Origin: Paratinospora sagittata
Taxonomy: Eukaryota; Streptophyta; Magnoliopsida; Ranunculales; Menispermaceae
Reading direction: 5' to 3'
Length of the DNA: 64,000 nt
NCBI GenBank assembly: GCA_035771175.1
Contig: CM069593.1
Span: 37,119,741 to 37,183,740 of the forward strand
Shown here: positions 1 through 10,616 of the stretch, one piece after another
Position numbering within the stretch: the stretch's first letter is position 1
Layout: each line of letters opens with the position of its first letter
The notes under the pieces: generated by a model
Database searches by the model: none
What the model was told of the DNA's origin: nothing
The model's input: only the letters and a program-made list of their open reading frames with translations
Made by a program: the position numbers and the translations under genes

Positions 1-600
1 TTATATTTGTTGATGTGACGTCGGGAATTTGCCTTCTCATCATATTCCTTCACCTCAGCTGTCTTGACATTTTTGGGCAGTGGGGTGTTGAGGATCTCAC
101 CAACAAATGGAAAGGGAAGTTCGTCGCACTCCTCATAATGTTGCGAGAAATCATCTCCTCCTGACTTAGCTGATTCAATCCTTCCAGACATAGAGGTCTT
201 CCTGGACGTCGACCTGGTCGAGGCAGTTCTTACATTATCCTTCCTGGTAGATACCGACTTGGGATGAGACCATGCCGAGTTGTTGTTCTTCTTCTTAGCA
301 TCCAAGGAATGACGCAGGTCCCTAGCAGATAGGGATTTGCGGTTAGAGCTCGGTATCGTCTGAACTGATTTCTTCTTTGAGGTGACACTCTGACATCTGC
401 TTCCTTCCTCTCTATGAGGTTGGGGGTTGTGAGGTGCACGGGAGGGGGGACAGCTCTCTCAGTACATGTTATTGTTCCAACACTGCCTATGACATCTTCG
501 CAACATTCTTCTCAATAGCTAGCGCTCAATCGAGAGCTCTTCTGCTTTTGGGTTGAGCTCTTCAAGTTGTTCTTTGGTGGTCTTCCCCTATTGTTCTTAG
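1..600 (-). pseudogene. Ty3/gypsy gag N-terminal part (element H), cut by window edge
   Basis: Read leftward on the minus strand, this follows an LTR and primer-binding site, so it is the leader and gag start of a gypsy element. From an ATG at 191 the frame runs open to the window edge. It holds a patch typical of plant gypsy gag N-termini: an acidic stretch, then LPFPFVGEILNTPLPKN, KTAEVKEYD and RRHINKY. Gag forms the virus-like particle that packages the RNA. The part upstream of the ATG is interrupted and may be leader or decayed coding sequence. The lineage is probably Tat/Retand-like rather than Athila, but this is inference from the gag style and primer site. The rest of the element lies left of the window. 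Confidence 0.6.
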
Positions 601-691
601 GTGCATCAGCGGATGTTGTCGATTCCACCTCGACCAGACGTTCTGCTTTTTAGCTCATAGTGGCAGAGCTGATCTAGGCTTAAGATGTCGT

Positions 692-709
692 TCCCTACAA
701 ATGGCACCA
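692..709 (-). other. Primer-binding site of element H
   Basis: On the minus strand the 18 bases TGGTGCCATTTGTAGGGA lie two bases inside the LTR end. This is the expected place for a tRNA primer site. The sequence resembles the TGGCGCC-type sites of plant gypsy elements but is not an exact match to the Athila type. The primer tRNA is not assigned. Confidence 0.55.
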
Positions 710-711
710 AA

Positions 712-1388
712 TGTTGGTGCAAGCTTTGACTACACCAATTTATAGTGATGTGGAGGGAACGTGCTAAGCTGGAACCTGCCAAGGTGGAAACTCACCTGCT
801 CAGTGCCTCAGACCTGAAAGAAAGAAAAGGGGAGAACTGGCTATCGTGAGGAGCACCGGTGTGGTGCCAACCAAAGACTCTTCGATGCCTAAGTCAGATT
901 TGAGTTGAATCTCATGTAGAAATCATTGTTTCTAGTGTAGTGAGTTGTGTACCTTGTTGATAGAGAATGTGCAGTATTTATAGAGATTGGAGTCTTTGGC
1001 CAGAATTGGTAGGTAATCGTTTTGCCATGATATACGCCCAGTATCCCTGGTGTCACGCCCTAAATCCACGGAGTTTGCCTTACATGGCGCCTTTCCTTGT
1101 ATTCCCTCCATGAGCTGGGTGTACCGAGCTCATGGGGCTTTGTGTTTTACGTCGGAACTTGTCTCCTGGCTGCATAGTCCAGAACAGGTCTGTAGGTGTC
1201 GACCTTTCCACGTGGTTCCCACTTTCTGTTCATGTTGTGTCTCTTGTACCCCTTCTACCTGCTCGGTAATGGCTGACAAGGGTTTGGGTCGAGCAGGAAT
1301 TAAGTCTGTTTAATGTTCAAGTAACATGTGGACGAGAGGATGAGCTAATTGGGAGCCAGCTCGACATGTCGATCAAAATGGCTCAACA
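712..1388 (-). repeat. 5' LTR of gypsy element H (677 bp)
   Basis: The segment begins TGTTG and ends CAACA, a 5 bp perfect terminal inverted repeat of the kind that bounds LTRs. On the minus strand the gag leader follows a primer site. Its right edge abuts the decayed 3' region of Athila-1, so element H inserted into Athila-1. The second duplication copy and the 3' LTR lie outside the window. An alternative is a recombined LTR-leader fragment. Confidence 0.65.
975..982 (-). promoter_or_regulatory. TATA box in the LTR of element H
   Basis: The minus strand reads TATAAATA near the middle of the LTR. This is the expected position of the LTR core promoter, driving transcription leftward. Confidence 0.45.
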
Positions 1389-2290
1389 CTTTTATTCCCA
1401 CTTTCAACCCTCAAAAAGATAACCCTCCAATCATAATCAAAGTGTAAAGGAGAATACAGTGAAAAATAGGAAATTAAACATATAGGTTCAAGATATTTAA
1501 TGCATAGGTAACAAAGAAAAGATCATAAAGCTCAAAATGAGTGACTAAGGATATAATAAAAAATATGACAGGCTATAAGGCTCAAACTTATCCCAAACAT
1601 GGTTTAAATCATTTTTCTCATGGCATGCTCTCTTGGATTTTGCCTCAAGTGATAATCAAACTTGTTCTAGGATTTTTGGAGATCTAATATATATAACTTT
1701 ACTTGCACAAATCAAATCCAAATAAGTTATGATTCCACAAAATCGACCACACTAGACATGTAGAGAATTTCCAACAAAGTTAAGCAAAAAGGCAGATCAA
1801 GAACACAGACTTATAAATTACTCTCTACATTCCCCTAGAGTCGTGTTCATATGCATGTTCTTTTATCATTGACCATTCAAAAAAATTAAAAAATATATAT
1901 ATATAATCAAATCAAAATTTGTAAGATCATAGGATATCCTAACCTAAAACTACCACATCTTTACTATGACAAGTCAAAAATGAAAACTCTCCCCCCAAAC
2001 TTAAAACAAGCATTGTCCTTAATGTAATAAAAACGAAAACAGAGAATGGAAGGAAATAAAAGAAAAAGAGTTTGAGAAAACCCCTTTTAACCCAAAGGGT
2101 TGAAGTTTTCACATAAGCTCTCCATCCCTCCATGTAGCTCGCATGAGGACCCCCAAACTTGATTTAGCACATGAGAAAGAGATAGCAAAAGATATGTCAT
2201 TGGTAAAGGTAGATACTAAGAAACTACATAAAACAAATAAATAACTAAAAATATAAAGGAAACTGATGGGTTTCCTCCCAACAAGTGTTT
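1389..2290 (-). other. Athila-1 3' non-coding region
   Basis: There is no supported gene here. By eye the segment parallels the reverse complement of the Athila-3 3' region (42,180-43,828). Shared landmarks include the AAGCATTGTCCT motif beside a C-rich run near 1,990-2,020. Long 3' regions, sometimes coding for an envelope-like protein, are known in Athila/Calypso elements. I cannot recognise an envelope-like frame here. Confidence 0.55.
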
Positions 2291-2812
2291 GGTTTAAAGT
2301 CCTCAGCCTGACTCCTCTTTGTTCCTCTAAGGCTCGCCAAGTGTGAAGAACTCTTCACGCCGCTCCTCTTGTCCAAAATAATGCTTCAAGCGTTGCCCAT
2401 TAACACAAAAGAAAGATCTATTTCCACTCTTCAATTCCACCGCACCATGAGAAAATACTTTATCCACAATGAAAGGTCACGGCCATCTTGACTTTAACTT
2501 GCCTAGAAATAGCTTCAACCTAGAATTGAATAAGAGAACTTATTAGTCTGGTGTGAAGCCCTACTTCAAAATCAGTTTATCATGTCGTTGTTTGGTTCTT
2601 TCTTTATAAAGTTTGGCATTCTCATATGCATCTAAGCGAAACTCTTTCATCTCCATCAATTGAAGAAGTCGTTTGTCACCCGAAGCTTTTAAATCAAAAT
2701 TCAGTTTCTTGATCACCCAATAAACTTTATTCTCAAACTCCACCGGTAGATGACAAGACTTTTCAAATACTAGGCGGTAAGGCGACATCCCAATAGGTGT
2801 CTTGAAAGTTGT
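2291..2812 (-). pseudogene. Athila-1 integrase C-terminal part
   Basis: A minus-strand frame at 2,561-2,788 shows residues such as SPYRLVFEKSCHLPVEFE, KKLNFDLKASGDKRLLQL and YKERTKQRHDKLILK. This is the end of the Athila integrase core and its C-terminal basic region. Below it, the expected [18 protein letters not shown] part is degraded, and the conserved post-integrase motif (reverse complement of GAGGACTTTAAAC) lies near 2,290-2,310. The frame is cut at 2,812 by element A and resumes at 5,690. Confidence 0.8.
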
Positions 2813-3179
2813 TGTAACGCCCCAAAAATTATTTCATTTAGCCTGTAACCCAATTGCATTTTGCCCAAACTCTATGTGTTTGTCTTGATAGGTTTGGTGT
2901 TTGTTTGATGGTTGTTTAATGTTTGTATATGTGATGCTTGATAATGTATATAAATATGTGCATTATAAATTGTATATGAGTCATGTTAAATTAAAGTATA
3001 ATGCATGTGTTATTATTTATGCATGGGCCCATTAAACCATGAATTGATATGGGTTAGGATTGATTGAATAAAAGGATAAATGAAAATGAAAATTTGGTGA
3101 ATTAGATGGATTGGACATTTAAAATATATGGAAGCATGAGATTGGTTAAAGTACATGTGGTTGGTATGGGTAGTATGAA

Positions 3180-3440
3180 ACCAACACATGTAAAGTTGGT
3201 GCATGAGAATGCACAAGTGTCCCATGCCCCATTTCTCTTCTCCAACACATGTAAAGTTGGTGCATGAGAATGCACAAGTGTCCCATGCCCCATTTCTCTT
3301 CTCCAACTCTTCTCCAACACATGTAAAGTTGGTGCATGAGAGTGCACAAGTGTCCCATGCCCCATTTCTCTTCTCCAACACATGTCAAGTTGGCGCATGA
3401 GAGTAGACAAGTGTCCCATACCCACTTCTCTTCTCCAAGG
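3180..3440. repeat. Tandem repeat, about 61 bp unit, four copies
   Basis: Four consecutive copies of a unit containing CATGTAAAGTTGGTGCATGA followed by CACAAGTGTCCCATGCCCC and a TCTTCTCC tract. Copies two and three are separated by an extra CAACTCTTCTC. The last copy is the most diverged (CATGTCAAGTTGGCG). The array lies in the 5' quarter of element A. Confidence 0.9.
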
Positions 3441-4879
3441 AAGTCCTAGGGAGTGAGATGAGTGGAGGGAAAGGAAAAAAGAAGAGAAAGAAAGAGGAAG
3501 TTGCTTTGAGGGAAGTCTCTGCAACATTTTCATCAAAGTACTTGATATTGGTGATATATAGTCAGATTGAGCTCAAACTTTGTCAGGCGGTTCATATGTT
3601 ATGGTTATTCATTCTGATCGGTGCAGATCTTGATTGGAGTTTTCTTCTGAGAGATATAACCTCCCAAACAAAGTTGGTCGGAAAGACTGAATTGCTCGCG
3701 CAGTTTAGATCAAACTAAAAAATCTCCTAAACCTGTCGTTGGATGGATATGATATTTTAGAGGATGGTTCACAACTAAATGCATTATGAACGGTTTAGAT
3801 GTTGATGGGTCAAGTATTTTGTGTGATATAGTCATCTGAGTTCAAGTATTTGCAGCAGGAAAGGAGAAATTGTCTGATTAGTGACTTGTTCGTCAAAGAG
3901 ACTTATCTCTTCGGTCCACTGTTGGATTGAGCTGATTTTCAGACATAAGGTTTGCTTCTTAACATACTTTAATCTGTATGGTTGATTTTGTGATTAAATA
4001 TTTCTGTTGGCAGCTTGATACATCTGAACAGAATATTAAATGGAAAATTGGTAGGGTTGTTTGTATTAAACCTAAATTTATAATATGAACTTAGACCTTT
4101 CCAAATAGCTTGCATGTCAACTATGTTGACCTAGTTGCCATTGTTGATGAACCCATGATGCAAAATTAGTGATATACATGGCTGAACATGGTGACCTAGT
4201 GTAAATCGACAATATGGCCTAAGTATGAAAATTTTCATATTTTAGGGCTTTTGATGCTTTTGGCCTAGAATCATTGAATTAATGCAATTTATGTCTAGTT
4301 AAGCATGAGTAGGGTTGATTATGCTACTGATTAGGTGGTCGTGACCATATCATGGGTTAGGCCTATTTGTGATCGAATGGCCCAATTTGGGCATGTTTAT
4401 GCCTAAGAAATTGAAAATTAGCATTTTTTATTAACTAAATGGTTTATGAATGAGAACTATGCATTAGAGGCCTAAGTCATGTGATTTGAGTAGAATGATG
4501 GGATTAGATGGGATTTAGGCCTATTGTCTATATGTGGGTTGATTTAAGGTTGATATGTAATGTCTATGTGATTGAGCATAAGAATTGATGTATGGTTGGA
4601 TATTGATGAATGTTTCAGGACCTTGATTGGGTTGATTCGGTTTGGTGTTCGTGTGTGGTTAGATACTCTCGCAAGGCTTGGTTGTGAGTAGACTTCATTT
4701 ATGATTATATTTTTTATGTCATCGTATCACTTATATATATTGTATGTTGAAAGCATGAATGTGTTCTAATGTTTTGAATGATGCATTGATTTGAGAAAAC
4801 CTTATGACTTTGGTTGGGCCCATCTATCTGGCTAATAGGGAGACTTAACCTTGTCATAGGAGGGTTTTAGAAAGGAAAT

Positions 4880-4998
4880 ATTTGGGGATGAGAACGGTAC
4901 GGTGAAATAGACATGCACTAGTAACCCCAAATCAACATGATTGGGGATGAGAACGGTACGGTGAAATTGACGTGCACTAGTAACCCCAATGCATGTGG
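4880..4998. repeat. Tandem duplication, about 60 bp unit, two copies
   Basis: Two adjacent copies share GGGGATGAGAACGGTACGG, then TGAAAT, GACRTGCACTAGTAACCCCA. They differ by a few bases and sit in the 3' half of element A. Confidence 0.9.
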
Positions 4999-5689
4999 AA
5001 TGTGAATCCAAATTGATAGGCTTTTACTTGCATCGAACTTATTATAAATGTTTGATATTTATATGTTATGATGAGCTTTTAATCATGCTACGCATTGACA
5101 TGCATATATGATATTTATTGATGAGTACTGATAGCATATTTGAATTTTATTCACTAGGCACCGTTGGCTCACCCTCATTTTCCTCTTTCAGGTCCTTCTG
5201 TCCCGAATAAGGGCAAAGGAGTAGTCATATCTTGAGGGCCTTGCCAGCGAGAGAATCCAAGGCCTCGATGTGAGTTGAGAGGCATTTTAATTGAACAGTG
5301 TTTTAAATTATGATGTAATTATAACACTTACCACATTGTAGTACGGGTGAGTTGGGACTTGTTAGATAGACCACGTTCCATATGACGATTTTTTTGTACC
5401 CTTAGTTTTGGAATTTATGTGTATGTCCATCTTGATGGATTATAGGGATTATGGTTTTATTAATGGTTCATTTTTATGGATTATCTCTTATCTTGGATGA
5501 TTAATATGGTTGGTAGTTTTGCTTAGTACCTTTTTATATTATGTCGTTGTTTGGGATAAGGCTCGTAAGGTCTCAACCACCTTACGGGGATTGAAGAGTG
5601 GTTGGAGATGCCTACGCCGGGCGTCCCGCGCCGGCATTCCTCACGCCATTCCCTGCGAGGTTGGTGGTCCGGGGTGCGAGGTCGCCACA

Positions 5690-6666
5690 GTTGTCCTATA
5701 TGCCCATAAAGCATCATCAAGTTTCAAAGCCCAATCTTTTCTCTTTATGTTCACCGTCTACTCCAAAATTTGCTTGACCTCTCAGTTGCTAATCTCAGCT
5801 TGCCCATTGGATTGAGGGTGATAGGCAAGAGCTCTCTTGTGCTTCACACCATATTTAGCAAGTAACGAATCAAAGAGCTTATTGCAAAAATGGAAACCTT
5901 CATCACTAATGATAGCTCAAGGGGCATTGAATCGAATGAAGATGTTCTTTTGTAAAAAATTTAGCACCACTCTTGCATCATTAGTAGGTGTAGCAATCGC
6001 CTCAACCCACTTAGATACATAATCAACAGCTAGAAGAATGTAGGATTTACCATAAGAAGAAGGGAATGGACCCATGAAATCAATGCCCCACACATCAAAA
6101 AGCTCAACCTTCATACTGTTGGTCAAGGGTAGCTCATGTCGCCTAGAAATAGTACCCAACCATTGGCAACATTCACAAGTCTTCACAAAGACATAGGTAT
6201 CCCGGAATAGAGTAGGCCAATAGAACCAACATTGAAGCACCTTAGCCACCATACATTGAGCACCAAAATGACCTCCATAGGGGGAAGAATGGCACTCGTG
6301 AAGAATAGCTTGGATCTCATCTTCTGGCACGCATCGTCTAATCATTTGATCTTTACACCGCTTGAAGAGGAAAGGCTCATCCCATATGTATGATTTGAAG
6401 TCGTGCAAGAACTTATTTTTCTTTGGATAAGAGAGATCTGGATGCAAAGTACCACAAGCCAAAAAATTCACAAAATCAGTAAACCATGGAGCTTTTACAC
6501 CCAAACTATATAATTGTTCATCTGGGAAAGTCTCAAAAATAGGTAAGCTTGTCTCTTCATCCTCATATTGCAACCGAGAGAAATGATCGACCACAACATT
6601 TTCACTCCCCTTTTTATCCTGAATCTCTAAATCAAACTCTTGGAGTAAAAGAATCCATCTAATCAA
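5690..6666 (-). pseudogene. Athila-1 integrase core and zinc-binding region
   Basis: Minus-strand frame 5,917-6,666 encodes the end of the RNase H tether ([16 protein letters not shown]), the HHCC region ([13 protein letters not shown] ... CECCQ) and the first part of the catalytic core ([24 protein letters not shown]). Integrase joins element cDNA to the genome. Downstream toward 5,690 the core continues with frame breaks: [13 protein letters not shown] coding is seen around 5,720. Element A separates this from the C-terminal part. It is not functional as it stands. Confidence 0.8.
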
Positions 6667-7346
6667 GCGAGGCTCGCATCTTTCTTCTCAAACAAGTATT
6701 GAATGGTTGTACGATCGGTGTAGACAATAACCTTGGACCCATTGATGTAAGATCTAAATTTGTTTCATGTATATACGACGGCAAGCAACTCTTTCTCAGT
6801 AGTGGTGTAATTTTGTTGAGCTCCATCTAGAGTCCGACTAGCAAAATATATGTCCCAAAGCATCTTGTCTTGCCTTTGCCCAAGAACCACCCCAATTGCA
6901 AAGTCATTCGCGTCGCACATAATCTCAAACGGTTCTTTCCAATCCGGTGCAACCATAATAGGTGCCGAGATCAAAGTCTTTTTTATGAACTCGAAGAAAA
7001 AACAAAGGTTCTTTCTCAAGCAAATTGCAAAAGGGCTTACCAAGCTTAGAAAGTCCTTGATAAACCTTCGGTAGAAACTAGCATGCCCCAAAAAACTACT
7101 AATACCCTTCACATTCTTAGGTCGTGGAAGCTTCTTAATGGCCACTATTTTGGCCTTATCCACCTCGAGACCTTTTGAAGATACCCTATGGCCAAAAACA
7201 ATGCCCTCTTGGACCATGAAGTGGCACTTCTCCCAGTTGAGCACAAGATTGGTCTCCTCACATCTTTTTAACACTAAAGATAAATTATGTAAGCAATGGT
7301 TGAAAAACTGAAAAATCATCCATGAATACCTCCATAATGTCCTCAA
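6667..7346 (-). pseudogene. Athila-1 RNase H and RT connection
   Basis: Minus-strand frame 6,765-7,346 shows EETNLVLNWEKCHFMVQEGI, GHRVSSKGLEVDKAKI, FLGHASFYRRFIKDF, then the RNase H region with MCDANDFAIGVVLGQR and YTTTEKELLAVVY. These are the standard gypsy RT-thumb and RNase H landmarks. RNase H removes the RNA strand during cDNA synthesis. A short deletion is visible between ICLRKN and FFEFIKK compared with Athila-2. Frame breaks join it to the integrase part. Confidence 0.8.
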
Positions 7347-8185
7347 TCATAACAGTAAAATGGACATCATACACAGTTGAAAAGTCGTCGGTGCATTACA
7401 CAACCCAAAAGGCATCCTCCGGAAAGCAAACATACCATATGGGAAAGTAAAAGTAGTCTTCTTTTGGTCCTCTGGTGCAATAACAATCTGATTATACCCC
7501 TAATAACCATCTAAGAAGCAATAATACTCAAAACCTGTCAATCAATCCAACATTCGATCAATGAAAAGAAGGGGAAAGTGATCCTTCCTAGTAGCCTTGT
7601 TTAGCTTTCGGTAGTTAATACACACACTCCGTCCCGTAACCGTCCTTCTAGAGATAAGCTCATTATAATCATTCTTAACCACAGTAATTTCACCTTTCTT
7701 AGGCCCACTTGCACTAGACTAACCCATGAACTGTCAAAAATGGCATAAACGATGTCTGCCTTCAACCACTTTAAAATTTCAGCTCGTACCACGTCTTTCA
7801 TAGTCGGATTTAGCCTTCTTTGATACTCAATAGAAGGCTTGTATGACTCCTCCATCAATATCTTATGCATGCAAACTGACGGGCTAATTCCTTTGATATC
7901 CGATATAAACCACCCTAATGTCGATTTGTGTTCTCTCAAAATGAGCAATAATTTATCTTCCTCAACATGAGATAAAGATGAAGAGATGATAACCGGATAT
8001 GTTGATTTATCTCCCAAGAATGCATACCGAAGATGATCTGGTAATGGCTTCAAATCCGGAGTAGGTTGAATCACTTCACTTGAAGAAGAAGAATCATCCC
8101 TATTTTCCACCTTAGCTCGAGAAGGGTTAGAAGGTGATGCTTCAAGAGCTAACACACAATGTTGGACATCTTTAGTCATGTCCAC
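7347..8185 (-). pseudogene. Athila-1 reverse transcriptase
   Basis: The minus-strand reading frame begins with the PR-RT linker (STYPVIISSSLS, LGWFISDIKGISPSVCMHKI, YKPSIEYQRRLNP) and runs into RT near 7,600-7,720. RT motifs that should follow (YRKLN, LDGYSGYNQI, FGLCNAPATFQ, IDDFS) are visible in shifted frames between 7,350 and 7,620. The enzyme makes cDNA from element RNA. At least two frame changes and stops inactivate it. Confidence 0.75.
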
Positions 8186-8199
8186 CTCTCTAGTAACTG

Positions 8200-9126
8200 A
8201 TTATGCAAGACATCTCTCCAAAGGGTCCTCCGGCGTGGCCTCATCATGTGCCTCAAGCACACACTCATCAAGCACCTCTACAATATCTACGTGGTGGCAA
8301 GTAGTACGTTTCGATGGGAACTTGAGGGTGTTGTAAATGTTGAAGAGGACTTCTTCCTCATTGACTCTCAAAGTTAGCTCACCCCGTTGTACATCAATCA
8401 ATGCTTGCCCAGTAGCCAAGACTTGTCTCCCAAGAATCAACGGTATCTCCCCATCTTCTTCCATGTCAAGCACCACGAAATCTACAGGGAAGATGAACTT
8501 GTCTACTTTTACTGAGACATCCTCAATGATAATCCCTAGGGTAAGTAAGAGAACGATCCTCCAATTGAAGTGATATGGTAGTCGGCTTCACCTCACCAAG
8601 TCCCAACTTCCTGTAAATAGATATAAGGCATTAAATTGATACTTGCACCTAGATCACATAAAATTTTATCAAACATAGAAGTACCCATAATGCAGGGTAT
8701 AGTGAAACTCCCTGTATCTTTTAGTTTCTGAGGAAGCTTCTTTTGAAGAATGGCATTGTATTCCTCAGTCAACTTCACTGTCTCAAACTCCTCAAGCTTT
8801 CTCTTTCTTGACATCACATCTTTCATAAACTTGACATAGTTGGACATCTGCTCCAGTGCATCTGCAAAAGGAATATTGATGTGAATTTTCTTAAATATTT
8901 CCAGGAATTTATCAAATTGTTCATCAAGTTTCTTTTTATGAAAACGTTGAGGAAACGGAAGAGGAGGCTTAATAATAGGAGGGTTATCTGAAAAAGTGAT
9001 GGAACTCGGCCGGTATGGCCTCACTTTTGACTCGTCTTTCTTTAGCTCCTCTTGACTCGGCTCTTTCTCTTGCTCACATGGCGATGATGATGATGTAGGA
9101 GTAGCCTCTTTGTTCTTGTTTTTCAC
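8200..9126 (-). pseudogene. Athila-1 protease region
   Basis: The minus strand encodes the Athila block before and within the aspartic protease: VKLTEEYNAILQKKLPQ, LKDTGSFTIPCIMG, CDLGASINLMP, then in the next frame VLDMEEDGEIPLILGR and VNEEEVLFNIYNTLKFPS. CDLGAS corresponds to the catalytic D-[ST]-G position of retropepsins, here DLGA, a form common in plant gypsy elements. A frame break near 8,500-8,590 separates the two halves. Confidence 0.75.
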
Positions 9127-9219
9127 ATCAACCCCTTCAATTTCCTTGCCACTCCTAAGTGTAATTGCATTGCATTGCTCCTTAGGATTAGCTTGAGTAT
9201 TACTAGGGAATGAGCCTTG

Positions 9220-10409
9220 TTATTGGGCACTAATAGTTGTAACAAGTTGCCCAATTTGAACTTCCATATTCTTCATTGAAGTTGCCAAAGCCTTCACCGA
9301 AGCCTCCAAAGTATCCATTCTTGAATCAATCATTTCTAGCTTCGCTTTAGATTCTGATATAAAACCACTCAAAAGATCTTCCAAAGATGGTTTCTTCTCT
9401 TGTGGTTGCATAGGTATGCCCGGTGGAGGATTCAAAACATTTCTTGAGTTGGAGTAGGAGAAATTCTCATGATTTCAAATCTTCGGATGGTATTGATTAG
9501 GAATTGGAGCATTACTTATGTAATTGTACCCCCGGTTATTCACAAAATTTGTTTGCTCTTCTAAGGAATCTACTCCCGAATACCCCATGTTTGTCGTCGC
9601 CACTTTCTCAATGTAAGGTTGTGCACCATTTATAGAAGCAATTTGATTAGACAAAGTAGACAATTGTGCAAATAATGTTGTAATGGGGTCAACCTCAAAC
9701 AAACCAGCCACTTTCTTCACCCAAGATCTCTCACTGGGAACCTCATACGTATTGGAAGCCATTTCTTCCAATAAGTGGAGAGCTTCCTCTGCCGTCTTAC
9801 CCAATAAAGTGCCACCAACTGCAGCATCTACCAAAGTACGTGTAAAAACGGTCATCCCATTATAAAACGTTTGAAGTTGCATCCACACTTGAAAGCCATG
9901 TTGTGGACACTTCCTCAACAACTCCTTGAACCGTTCTCAAGCCTCATATAGTGATTTGAACTCCAACATTTTGAATTGACCAATTTCAGCTCGTAGTTGG
10001 GTCGTCTTTGCTGGTGGGAAGAACTTTTGAAGGAATTTTTGAACTAATTTCTCCCAAGTAGCAACACTTCCGATTAACAACCCTTGCAACCAAGCTTTCG
10101 CCTTGTCCCTCAAAGAAAAAGGGAACAATCTCAGTCTAATCGTCTCTTCGCTCAAGATATTCATCTTGATAGTGCACATTTTTCCAAGAAAGATTGGATG
10201 TGAATCATTGGATCTTCAACTGGAGAACCCCCATATTGATGTTGTTGAACCATTGTTATCAACGTCAGCTTCAACTCAAAGTTATTTGCCTTGATAGGAG
10301 TTCTCACTATCCCCGAATAGTTATCATGGATAACCGGCTTGAAGTAGTCCCGAAGGAGTAGTTGGTTATTTTCAGCGTCCATTGTTTCTTCTCTTCTTTC
10401 TCTTCTCAA
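9220..10409 (-). pseudogene. Athila-1 gag
   Basis: Minus-strand fragments in order: MDAENNQLLLRDYFKPVIHD, NNFELKLTLITMVQQHQYGG, IRLRLFPFSLRDKAKAWLQG, KFLQKFFPPAKT, CPQHGFQVWMQLQTFYNGM, then a C-terminal stretch with KKPSLEDLLSGF. This is the Athila capsid-type gag, closely matching Athila-2 and Athila-3. It assembles particles. Stops and frame changes lie near 10,170, 9,930 and 9,450. A tandem pair of GCACC..TGC zinc-knuckle codons was not found. Confidence 0.8.
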
Positions 10410-10592
10410 ACATCACAAAGTACGGTCAATCTCTGGATCAAGTTTCACCACTTCAAAGCTCCTCGCTTGCCGCATAAACTTTAAATAGCGTACAAAATTA
10501 AAACAAAGGAAAAATCAGAAGCATTTCAGAAAAATGTCTAGATTAAGATTTAAATCAATTACTAACGATATTAGTAAAAATAGAGATAAACA

Positions 10593-10610
10593 ATCCCGAC
10601 AACGGCTCCA
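10593..10610 (-). other. Athila-1 primer-binding site
   Basis: The minus strand reads TGGAGCCGTTGTCGGGAT just inside the 5' LTR, after AGTTTT. It is a mutated version of the TGGCGCCGTTGCCAGGGA site of Athila-2, the tRNA-Asp-type site known for the Athila lineage. Confidence 0.8.
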
Positions 10611-10616
10611 AAAACT

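Larger units (their letters stand above)
2813..5689. mobile_element. Element A: 2.9 kb LTR-like insertion in Athila-1 integrase
   Basis: The boundaries are TGTAACGCCCC at the left and GGTCGCCACA at the right, flanked by a perfect 5 bp duplication GTTGT (2,808-2,812 and 5,690-5,694). Removing the segment rejoins the Athila-1 integrase frame. TG...CA ends with a 5 bp duplication are the hallmark of LTR-retrotransposon integration. No gag or pol is present, so this is a large solo LTR or a non-autonomous derivative. It contains two sets of tandem repeats. Short frames over the repeats and around 5,510-5,815 are not believed to be genes. The ends resemble those of element B and of the foldback element. 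Confidence 0.8.

Noticed and set aside
1050..1313. 87-codon plus-strand frame
   Set aside because: Lies antisense inside the LTR of element H. No motif.
3180..3440. Regular repeats as a CRISPR-like array
   Set aside because: The units are directly adjacent without unique spacers, and the DNA is plant transposon sequence.
3013..3536. Overlapping repetitive open frames on both strands (EKRNGAWDTCA-type repeats)
   Set aside because: They are translations of the 61 bp tandem array in element A, open in several frames because the unit lacks stops. No protein signature.
5510..5815. 101-codon frame crossing the right edge of element A
   Set aside because: It spans the insertion joint into Athila-1 integrase, so it cannot be an ancestral gene.
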